A stretch of 64,000 nucleotides of DNA from Trichostrongylus colubriformis (lineage: Eukaryota > Nematoda > Chromadorea > Rhabditida > Trichostrongylidae): NCBI GenBank assembly GCA_963978905.1, contig OZ022257.1, forward strand, positions 38,140,203-38,204,202. Direction: 5' to 3'. The notes beneath the pieces were generated by a model. The model ran no database searches. It saw nothing but the letters and a program-made list of their open reading frames with translations, and was not told the origin of the DNA. Of this stretch, positions 56,601-64,000 are shown one piece after another. Both the position numbers and the translations under genes were made by a program. Position 1 is the first letter of the stretch. Each line of letters starts with the position of its first letter.

Positions 56601-59600
56601 GAAAACTGCACACTTCCCCTAAAATTTATAGTCTCAACGCAGTTTCTACAGTATTTATTCGTACAAACTTCTTTGAATAGTTCTGTTTCGGCATGTTTGC
56701 TTCATTGAGCTTCGTTGAATCCATCATTTTCGGCGGAACGGCGAATCGGCGCCTCTGCGATTTGGATTTTTGGCAGTGCTACGCACCACCACTTCAGTCT
56801 ATGTGCCCTATGGCGAATAGCCTGAATCGCCGATCCGTTGAAAATCCCAAATTGCGGATCTACTGACTCGCCGAAAGTCACAAGTCGCAGACGCGCCGAC
56901 GCGCACATTTTCGCAGTAAGTACATATCTTTTAGTTGACGTCGATCCGCCAAAAATCCCGAAATGTCGGCTATGGTCAATGATGTAGAAGTAAAAGTCAT
57001 TGATTTTTCCATTTTTTCCAGTTATGATCATATGCCGAACCGCATCGTCGTTTTTATATTGCGATGCACTGTATGATTTATTCAGCTGTTACACACGAAT
57101 CTCACTGCTTAAGGTAGTTGTACGGAACGAAATCACTGGTCAGATGTACCGATTTCCTTGTGGACGATGGTTTGGACAAGGTGTTGAGGACAGCCGGTGG
57201 TTCGGCAACGGCTGCGATGTCAGTTTGGAAAGGTGTGGCATTGACTTTCAAACAGTTTACTGCCTGTGTAGCTTTCACATTGGATTTATATGAAAAATCA
57301 AAGCGAGTCCCAGCTAGCTTTATAAAAAATGATGCTCCTTATTCTAACCATAGAAGTCAAAACAGTCTAATAATCGATTTGAATGGGATGGCAGACTGAG
57401 GATTATTCCTCCTCTCAGGCCACGTTTATAAATAATTGGAGTCGGGAGGGCGTGGCTGCGTTTACAGGGGAGACGGGCCTTTGGCCCGTCCGGGCTGGCA
57501 CGCGACAATTTGCGCGGCAAACTGCGCGACGCTGGGTGGGGTCCACGAGGTCGAATTTCCGCTTTGCGGCGGTGCACTCGCGGCGCCCCCGTACGTCTCG
57601 CCGTATCGATTGCCCTTGGTCGCCAGGCTGAGCGTGACTGCGTCACGTCTGCGCTTTCCACTCATGCCACACTGCCTCGCTTGAAGGCTGCCATGCCCTG
57701 CCACTGGCACTCGCACCCGCTGTGCCGCTCATCGCGCGCGGCCGCGCGGAAATTCGACTTCGAGGACCCCACCCCGCGACGCTACGTCCGACCTTGTCGT
57801 CTTGGACTGGAGCGCGGATTCGCAGTCGTGCTGATTTGGAACAAGATACAGGTGTTATTGAGAAATAGGCTTCCCCTTCCACTCATCCGTGTTTATAAGT
57901 TGAGCTTTTCGATGTTATGTTCTTATTCGAGCAACACCCTTTTATTAGCACTTAGATTACTTATTGCTCTCTCTAGAAATTTATTTTGAAAAGTCTGATG
58001 ATAATGTGATTAGTTTTTGTCTCTCTGCATTGGTCAAGAAATGCATCTGATTGTGGAGCCGTGCTAAACTGTCCACGACATTCAGTGTTGCTAGTTTATT
58101 TCATTCCTTACCTTTCTCAATTGGAAGTTACTCCTTCCGTCATGATGTCAATATGGTGCAATCCGCCTTATCCGCTCCATTACGTGTTCTTACGTGTTCG
58201 CGCCCCCAATCAACGACGCCGCGCACTTCGCCGCACCAGTTGCCGCGTGCCAGCCCGGGCGAACCAAAGGCCACACACCTCGTTTACAGGCAGCGAGGCA
58301 GAGCGGCACGTGGGAGTTGCAAAGATGGTACAGGCTACGAGACAGGGTGGCACAGGCGGAGACGCAGAGACACGCAGCCACGTTTTGACGCCGGCACCGC
58401 AAAGTGGAAGCGCGGCTACGACGAAAATGTACCCTAAATAGACAAGAAAATTGGAAAATGGCGAATAGTGAAATCCTACTATATCATTTTTTATGTCGTG
58501 CAAGATGGTCACTTTCAGATTATTGGTTGCCGAACCTGTGTGCGAGGAAGACAATGCAGACTCAGCGTTCAGCACTGTACCCAATTCTCCGGCCAGAGGT
58601 GCTAGGCGTGGACGGGTTTCTTCTCGCAGTCAAACACCTCAGCGCGAACGCAGTCCTTCCCAGAGCCGTGGACATGATTCAACATCTACCAAAAGTGATT
58701 GTTAATCTTACATACAGTAACAGTCAAAAATATATGCGGTTCCGGAATTGAACCTTAACTTTGGTCAGCATTTACATATCTCGTTCAAATTTTTTTGTGT
58801 TTTGAAGGCAACTGTCATACAGTGAAAGAAAGTATCTCAGCCGAGTAGGATGCAGTGTGAAGGTGGAAAAAATTATTTAACTGAAAACACTGAAAATGTG
58901 CTTCACTGCTGTGATGTGCTGTCAGAATTCCAAAGGACGGGTAACAATGTTCTAGCCTCATTCCGCTCTATTTTTTGCATAACGGCTCGTTTCGTTTAGT
59001 TATAAGCTTTTTATGGCTAATTGAATTTTTGAAAGGTTTGGTCATTTTCAGGGCTTCCAGATGAATAATTTATTACCTTCGTACTGCATCCTACTCGGCT
59101 AAGATACTTTTTTCATGGAGTAGCAGTTGCCTTCAGACTACTAAAAAAACGAGTTTGTAAACGTCGGCCAAAATTATGGTGAAGGCCAAAACCGCGTATA
59201 TTTTTGACCGCTACTGTATATGAGGCTCATTTCTGTCGATCGCTTCAAATGAAATTACGTCGACTTCAGAGGCGCGGATAACGGAAATTCAGCAAGTTCT
59301 TGGGGAGGCTGTCAATGCTCTCGTGAAATACTTCTATAGTGAAAAGCACTCGAAAAGCGAATTGGCGCACTTGTTGTGTGGTGAACGTGGTTTAGTAAAC
59401 GCTATAGAACAGGTGAGAATTGACGGATTTTTCTTTTTGTTTGTGATATTCGTGCTTCTCACAGGCCTTTCAATTTGGTCGTCATGGGTCAGTGTGGTTG
59501 TTTCGGCAGCCCTCGCCGTGGGACTATGTTGGTAAGTCTCAAATCTTTTTCCTGGCTGTAGGGTTCGTACCGGATCGCCGAACCCTCTCAACGGTGTGTT

Positions 59601-61067
59601 TATAAACAATGCGAAGACCACACTTAGGCTTCTCTGTGCGAGTCCATACCGCATGAGAACTTCCAATAAACAAGATAATTGTATGGCTCGGCGTCGATCG
59701 AATCGGCCCTCTATATGCGTTACACGTTCGCTCTCAATAAGACTTTTGGTGATTTTGCATGAGAAATGACTTTATCCAATAAATTGCAATGGCCAATCGT
59801 TGCGCAGTAGTGTTTTATTCTCCTGGGTAGGGGGACCATATCAATTTGCTTGTTTTGAAGGAATGAATGGTATGTCTGCCTACGAGGAACTAGGTCCTAA
59901 ATTAGAATTGCGGGCCGGCTCCAATTCAGACCGTGCCGTGGTGGTCACTGCCTACCACCTCACCTTGGTGATCGTACTATACAGTGCCATACTGTACTGC
60001 TCCGTTGAACCTCGTTGTAGGCTCCCTATCACCTACTTACTTTGAATAATCTCGTTTTTGCCCATCAAATCTTCATCTACTTTCATTTTTGTTCTCTCTT
60101 GCGCTTCATTCTGTCACTCCTTATTGAAACACCCATCACTGCTCATATGTAGTTCGCCCTTCGAGTAGAACTTGGTCGGCTATATTCCACGGAGGTGTCC
60201 ATTAGCCGAACAATGGTAAGCGTTACTGTAATTAAATATGTGATTCGATCATTGTCAGTACGAGCATACTTCATCCTTCTGATTTTCACTCTCCTAAAGA
60301 TGTTTCGAAATTGCGATATTTTATCGCATCATTTTTCTCATCTCCCTGATAACATACTTAAAATTCCTACTCGGAAATATGCGCTTTTTATCTCAATCAA
60401 TCTCTACTTTAGTTCCATTTGAGTCAAACCTATAAGATCAAGTTATCTATTACTCTGTTTGAATTCCAGTTTACTCTTACTCTTTTTTTATGAGGGTATT
60501 TTGGTAGTGCACTTGAACTTTAAAGGAATCTGTGTTTACATAGTTACATCAATACTAGTTGTTTTGAATGTTCACGGTGTATTACAGAAAAGGTATGTGT
60601 GTTCTTGATGGATCTACTGCGACGCCGTGATGCGACGTGGACGCGTGAGCAACGAGAGCTCATTACGCATGCCCTGAGACTTGTGCGTCGTATTTCAGAG
60701 CGTGGCGCTCTTGGAAAAGATGCAAAGTTCCACGTTTTCGTCCTTCTCACTATAAGGTAACTTCTTACATCCAAATTTCTAGCGTTCTCATTCATATTCA
60801 TCAGTTCATTAATTCATAATTTGCTCATTAATTCATAACTTGCTTGTAGTTTTCCTTGCACTCGAAATAGTGTGGGGCTCCGAAAGCGATTTGAAAAGTT
60901 CAAGAGACAGAAAATGTGGACTTAAACACACCTCAATTGAACGGTATTACGTAAAAGCACCTTCGCTCACAGTGCTACTTCAAACAGCTACCGTAACCCG
61001 ACGCCTGAATAAACTGAATCGAAGCGCAGCTTCCATACCGTATTCATTTCAACCTGCAGTCGAGTAG
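40028..61067 (+). CDS. DENND5: DENND5 (Rab6IP1-type) DENN-RUN-PLAT-RUN protein, 32 exons
   Basis: Exons are 40028-40111, 40190-40351, 40426-40554, 41115-41241, 41293-41380, 41487-41661, 47548-47637, 47687-47762, 47818-47936, 48060-48229, 48286-48636, 48696-48810, 48845-49005, 49056-49146, 49204-49366, 49422-49624, 49734-49857, 49918-50075, 50212-50308, 52627-52953, 53256-53409, 53467-53595, 54512-54633, 55995-56062, 56126-56194, 56313-56396, 57114-57232, 58519-58694, 59270-59412, 59465-59531, 60588-60756 and 60850 onward. All phases agree and give about 1,461 aa with a stop at 60923-60925. Conserved blocks of animal DENND5 appear in order: [112 protein letters not shown]. Such proteins act as Rab guanine-nucleotide exchange factors or effectors in Golgi-endosome traffic. 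A one-base frame break near the end is described under exons 28-32. Confidence 0.93.
42181..42860. repeat. 117-bp tandem array, six copies
   Basis: Unit starts at 42181, 42298, 42414, 42531, 42648 and 42744 with CGATCGATATTGATT, then AATATCGGTTTTTGTGCAGA, GGCTGGAAACGGCTTATGG and CATCATGCATCAC. The fifth copy lost 21 bp. Single units recur at about 44606, 45520 and 46305. Confidence 0.9.
44452..45081. repeat. ~110-bp direct repeats flanking a 410-bp segment
   Basis: The block GTCCGCTCGCTTCTTCGTTC ... CGGACTCCGCACA occurs at about 44452-44563 and again at 44971-45081 with one visible difference. The 410-bp segment 44561-44970 lies between them. Confidence 0.8.
44561..44970. repeat. 410-bp duplication, copy A
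   Basis: It matches 46250-46659 with about three differences (one T/C, one A/G, one T/A), more than 99 percent identity. It begins ACAGCGATATGTAGGCAGTG and ends GTTGCAGAGGCTT. Confidence 0.9.
46250..46659. repeat. 410-bp duplication, copy B
   Basis: Partner of 44561-44970 in the same orientation, 1.7 kb downstream. It lacks the flanking 110-bp direct repeats, so it probably holds the original position. Confidence 0.9.
47548..49624 (+). CDS. DENND5: DENND5 exons 7-16: central and downstream DENN region
   Basis: Exons 7-10 hold [47 protein letters not shown] and [35 protein letters not shown], the core DENN fold that contacts the Rab. Exon 11 (351 bp) is a long Ser/Arg/Asp-rich linker ([12 protein letters not shown]). 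Exons 13-14 carry [17 protein letters not shown] and [20 protein letters not shown]. Exon 15 starts [14 protein letters not shown]. Residues about 256-768. The intron between exons 15 and 16 is 55 bp. Confidence 0.9.
49734..53595 (+). CDS. DENND5: DENND5 exons 17-22: first RUN domain with a long insert
   Basis: Exons 17-19 carry [54 protein letters not shown] and [18 protein letters not shown]. Exon 22 resumes the domain with [20 protein letters not shown] and [13 protein letters not shown]. Between them, exons 20-21 add about 160 residues of low-complexity sequence ([38 protein letters not shown]), longer than I recall for vertebrate forms. RUN domains bind small GTPases; in DENND5 this one is the Rab6-binding part. 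Residues about 769-1097. Confidence 0.88.
51661..51792. repeat. 33-bp tandem repeat, four copies, DENND5 intron 19
   Basis: Units ATTTGTATCTCCATGTAAAG-CAGAAGAAACA begin at 51661, 51694, 51727 and 51760. The period is 11 codons, so the minus strand stays open ([11 protein letters not shown] repeats), but no gene is implied. Confidence 0.85.
52389..52483. repeat. 95-bp hairpin in DENND5 intron 19
   Basis: GCTCCACTTTAATTCTATCG with AAAAGGTTTCTGATAGTCT pairs with its complement downstream; arms are about 43 bp with two mismatches and the loop is a few bases. It lies 144 bp before exon 20. Confidence 0.75.
54512..57232 (+). CDS. DENND5: DENND5 exons 23-27: end of RUN1 and PLAT domain
   Basis: Exon 23 encodes [20 protein letters not shown] and [15 protein letters not shown], the conserved end of RUN1. 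Exons 24-26 ([63 protein letters not shown]) match the beta-sandwich PLAT/LH2 domain, a protein or lipid contact module. Exon 27 gives [20 protein letters not shown] and ends with VSLER in phase 2. An earlier donor at 57196 was rejected because only the later one restores the SLER-LLV junction. Confidence 0.88.
54851..55222 (+). other. 123-codon open frame with a hydrophobic segment, DENND5 intron 23
   Basis: The frame has no ATG start in a good context and no recognised domain. It contains [18 protein letters not shown], which could span a membrane, and a Thr/Asp/Ala-rich end. It is unspliced and sits inside an intron, so it is more likely chance or an alternative exon than a gene. Confidence 0.2.
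57413..58430. repeat. GC-rich inverted repeat cluster in DENND5 intron 27
   Basis: GACGCTGGGTGGGGTCCACG at 57528 is inverted at 57745-57781. GCCCGTCCGGGCTGGCACGC at about 57486 recurs inverted at about 58245. 58275-58420 resembles the GGCCGCGG MITE interiors (CAGGCAGCGAGGCAGAGCGG). It looks like decayed MITEs inserted in one another. Confidence 0.55.
58519..61067 (+). CDS. DENND5: DENND5 exons 28-32: linker and second RUN domain, C-terminal frame break
   Basis: Exon 28 is a Ser/Arg-rich linker ([18 protein letters not shown]). Exons 29-31 carry RUN2 ([64 protein letters not shown]). Exon 32 starts at 60850 in the right phase and reads [17 protein letters not shown], then stops at 60923-60925. 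From about 60914 another frame continues as [20 protein letters not shown] to a stop at 61065-61067 and aligns better with the expected RUN2 end. One extra A in the A4 run at 60911-60914 would explain the break. It may be an assembly error or a true truncation. Confidence 0.8.
58713..59218. mobile_element. Tc1/mariner-type MITE in DENND5 intron 28
   Basis: The ends TACAGTAACAGTCAAAAATA and (right, inverted) TACAGTAGCGGTCAAAAATA have terminal TA, and the arms extend about 190 bp (GAAGGCAACTG, AGCCGAGTAGGATGCAGT). It is 506 bp and non-coding, and takes up most of a 575-bp intron. Confidence 0.85.
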
Positions 61068-61232
61068 CTTTTCGCGCGAATAAGTTGACGTTCTAAAATC
61101 GGTGCTGTAGTGTGCATGCAAATATAATTTCGATCGATAACTTTGAATGCATTAGTATTTTCCTTTTCGTAATCCTCTTTTATGTTTGGGAGACATGTGC
61201 ATTAAGTGTTAGAATCCCTTTTACATAACTAA

Positions 61233-61467
61233 GGCCGCGGTCATACTTTGCGTTGTCTGCGGCAGGGCGTGGCCGCGTATCTTGCGTCTCCACACTGCCT
61301 CGTTGCCTGCGTCATCTCTGCACCTCCCCCGTGCCACTCTCTCTCACTGCCTGTGAGAGAGAGTGGCACGGGGGAGGTGCAGAGATGACGCAGGCAACGA
61401 GGCAGTGTGGAGACGCAAGATACGCGGCCACGCCCTGCCGCAGACAACGCAAAGTATGACCGCGGCC
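61233..61467. mobile_element. Near-perfect 235-bp palindromic MITE with TAA duplication
   Basis: The arms are about 115 bp with a 5-base loop (TGCCT), starting GGCCGCGGTCATACTTTGCG and flanked by TAA on both sides. The arms look identical, implying a young insertion or ongoing homogenisation. It lies 166 bp after the longer DENND5 stop. Confidence 0.92.
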
Positions 61468-61499
61468 TAACTGTTCCTATCATATCAGATAAATCCGCG

Positions 61500-63158
61500 A
61501 TCCAACTTATTTGATTGAGCAAACACCCAAAGCGTATTGATTGCGAAATTGACGTTATTTCGCAAAACGAATACGATGTTCGCACATTGGAGGTCGAATA
61601 ACACCTTTGTGCTAATCGAGTTTTGGCTCAACTTTGGAAAATTAGGGGTGGCCACGTTGCAAGAATTACATTTCTTTGGAACTTTCTGTAAGTAAGCCAT
61701 CAATCACAAAGATAACCGAGACATATCTATTACAGATGCCCATGACAAAAAGTGTACGTAACAAGCGCCAAATAAGAGCATTTTTTTTTTGTTCGGCAAA
61801 AGTCAGAGACGTCCCCTTTGTTGCTACCCAATAGGCCAAGAATTTTCCCGAAATTTGGTCAAATTTTTGAATTGTCTAAAAACGTGTGCCTTACGTAGTT
61901 TGGTTCTCTGAACACGAAAATCGCACTGATTTTGCGCGAGAACGTCTGGTTCGTGTGTTACAGGCTTTTAAACTTACCATATGATAGTGTTTTTTTTCAA
62001 AAAAAAAACCTCCTCAACTCCGTTCGGAGAATCTTTTTGCAAATTTGGAATACAGATTCGAGATAAGCGTCCGAAAATACGTCGGAATACATGTATCCCA
62101 TTTCGAATGGCCACTTCGTCCTCGGGTCCTTCCCTTGTAAGCCCCATCTCAGGGAGAAGCCCCTATCCCCATCAAGTAAGACTAGGTTAGAAGTATACAC
62201 TTGAGTGAACAAAATGATGATTCTAGAACGGTATCGAGTGGGGGTGACAGCGCGACTAGGAGTATTCTCCCCTTAAAGGAACCGGAAGAGGTCCGAAACA
62301 AGGGAAAAATACAAAGAAATGAGCATTTTGTAACGAACGCAGAAGGTTAGAAGCGATATTCGGTGAAAAAACCCGAATTCAAAAGTGCATCGCTGCGGTG
62401 TGTATTCGCGCCTCATTCGCACCATCGCACTGACTTTCCGAGTTGCCCGCTGTAGGAGACAGGCCGTGGTCCAACATTAGTTGTAGCACCTGACTCCCAG
62501 CGCAATGGAGTGGCCATTCCCAACTACATTAGCATTCATGTAAGTACATCTAGAAACAGTGTAGAAAGAATAAAGGAAAAAGTAAAAGGAAAAAGCAAAT
62601 TTATAAAAGAACGATCTCTTGGCATAATGCCACGGCGCAAATTGGGGAGTTTGTGCAATGGCGGCCACTTGAACTCGTCCACACTACCTCTGTTCTACCG
62701 TAGGCCAAAATTACCTCCTTCTAGTGTCTTTAACTACATTAGCGTCAAGGAATCCTCCGCCTAATGCTGATCCCTAATCTCGAAGGCAGATGATGGGTGC
62801 TGACGTTTTGTTTGAAGCCTGGAAATTGGGTGTATGTCGATTCTATCGTGACCCAGATCGGAATGCCGCTCAGTGCGCCACGTGCGGCGCACTGCGCGAC
62901 GCTGGACTGCCAGGTCACGAAAGAATCGAGCGTCCTCTTGCAGCAGGTAATGCCGATGCTTTTCCATGGTGATGGAGGTATAAATTTAGTCGAAGTCCAG
63001 TGAAATGCTAGAATTAGAAGATAGTGAAAATGAAAGAAAATGATGCAAGAACAAAATGATGCAGTCCGATAAATTTATTCCGTACCACTTGTTATATGTG
63101 AGATGTTTCACCAATTAGTTCAGGCGGTGAAATACGTGAAGTAACTTTTGACCTTCTA
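61500..63158. other. Downstream spacer with dispersed repeats
   Basis: 61745-62095 matches parts of 27690-28960 (GTAACAAGCGCCAAATAAGA inverted, GAGCACGAA/GAACACGAA block, GGAATACAGATTCGA block), so both are copies of one dispersed element. 62865-62905 repeats the GCGCACTGCGCGACGCTGG word of the GC-rich cluster. No gene was recognised. Confidence 0.4.
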
Positions 63159-64000
63159 TTAGGTCGTGTACAAATTAATTGCGTTTTTTGACGCGTTACT
63201 CAAAAGTTTCATAACTCACCTCAAACAAATATCAAACAAAATAGTCACCATTTGAATCGATGCATTTCTGCCAACATTTCACGAAATCATATATACCCTT
63301 GCTTTAGAAGTCCGAACTTTTAAAGCATTGAAGTCGTTGAAGGCAATCTCAGCATCTATCTGACTCTTGAGCATCCTGCCCTTGATGAAGTTGTTGAGGT
63401 GCCTGAAAATATGGTGAACGGTTGGCGACAGGTCTGGTGAGTATGCTGGATGAGGCAGTGTTTCTTAGGCGAGGTCCTACAGCTTCTGGAGCGTTTTCCG
63501 TGAAACGTGAGGTCTGGCTTCCACTGATCCAATTCATGGGGTATCCACTGATCCAACTTTTTCACCTTTCCAAGTTCGAAAAACGGTCCAAAATGACACT
63601 TGAAGTTCTTCCGCTAACGTACAAATAGTTTTCCGTGGATCCGACACCACCAGCGTCTTCAGGCAGTCGCCATCAAGTTCAGCGATCCGACCTCGACCTG
63701 GCTCATCTGGAGGTTTGCATCTCCGGATCGAAATCTTGGAACCAGAGTTGAGTACTGCGAATTGAAAAGACGTCTGGTCCCCACGCTTTGACAATATTTT
63801 CATGAGCCTCCACAGCTTTCCGTCCAAGTTTGAACTCATGAAGCAGAAAGACATGAATCTGCTTCTTAGAGAGCATCTTAGACATTCGGCCTGAAATTCC
63901 CGAAGAATCAAATTTGAGACAAATAAAATCAACGAACGATCAATCCTCAGATAAGCTTCAAAATGATGTACAACAATATAAACCTTGAATGATTAATACA
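63159..64000 (-). mobile_element. Second mariner copy, right end beyond the window
   Basis: The left end starts TTAGGTCGTGTACAAATTAA after TA. The minus strand carries a degraded mariner transposase. The opposite inverted end is not found before 64000. Its TIR differs from that of the 4465-5363 copy, so it is a different subfamily. Confidence 0.75.
63200..63885 (-). pseudogene. Mariner transposase, frameshifted, third catalytic Asp lost
   Basis: From an ATG at 63885 the minus strand reads a helix-turn-helix start (HEFKLGRKAVEAHENI, STQLWFQDF). A frame change near 63710 leads to RIAELDGDCLKTLV and KKLDQWIPHEL, the linker region. Another frame change gives LPHPAYSPDLSPTVHHIF, where the third catalytic Asp is replaced by Val, then NNFIKGRMLKSQIDAEIAF. 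A stop interrupts the end near 63290. The middle, including the first two catalytic Asp residues, seems deleted. Confidence 0.75.

Noticed and set aside
56700..56990. A further MITE like 38869-39520 because of GGCGAATCGGCGCC words
   Set aside because: Composition is similar, but no inverted ends or target duplication could be found.
57196..57232. Earlier donor (CCG|GTGGTT) for DENND5 exon 27
   Set aside because: Only the donor at 57233 restores the conserved SLER-LLV sequence with exon 28 in phase.

Overview
The window looks like nuclear DNA of a nematode, most likely a parasitic clade V (strongylid-type) worm. It has GT-AG introns from about 50 bp to over 10 kb, C2H2 and DENN-domain genes of animal type, Ty3/gypsy and mariner relics, many terminal-inverted-repeat (TIR) elements and recurrent TTAGGC-like motifs. 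The taxonomic call is an inference from composition and gene content; I could not run a search.

Layout: (1) 1-3575 is a Ty3/gypsy-type LTR retrotransposon with two ~193-bp LTRs. It has gag, a double zinc knuckle, an aspartic protease and an integrase, but no reverse transcriptase, and carries an internal inverted rearrangement. (2) 4089-6001 is a long-TIR element with a dead mariner nested inside it. (3) 6508-31707, minus strand, is a 13-exon C2H2 zinc-finger gene (about 585 aa, seven fingers) that I assembled by matching splice sites, phases and finger spacing. Its last two introns are about 7.8 and 10.5 kb and hold foldback elements, MITEs, tandem repeats and a GIY-YIG retroelement fragment. 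(4) 31.7-40.0 kb is intergenic and rich in MITEs. Three of these have perfect 8-bp target duplications and telomere-like TTAGGC motifs, and one TAA/TTA-flanked MITE contains a 186-bp minisatellite. (5) 40028-61067, plus strand, is a 32-exon DENND5 (Rab6IP1-type) gene with DENN, RUN1, PLAT and RUN2 regions (about 1,461 aa as read). Its sixth intron is almost filled by a 5.7-kb TIR element holding a 117-bp tandem array and a recent 410-bp duplication. (6) 61.2-64.0 kb has a near-perfect 235-bp palindromic MITE, dispersed repeats and a second broken mariner at the edge.

The two host genes diverge from the 31.7-40.0 kb spacer. The zinc-finger protein is probably a nuclear DNA-binding factor. The DENND5 protein is probably a Rab guanine-nucleotide exchange factor or Rab6/Rab11 effector in Golgi-endosome traffic. 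Nothing links them functionally. I see no CRISPR array, no rRNA and no intact tRNA. The most notable signals are the repeat families (hAT-like MITEs with telomere-like motifs, palindromic PIF/Harbinger-like MITEs, a 1.6-kb foldback), the paired KxEPLEDGEI motifs of the zinc-finger gene, and a one-base frame break near the DENND5 C terminus.
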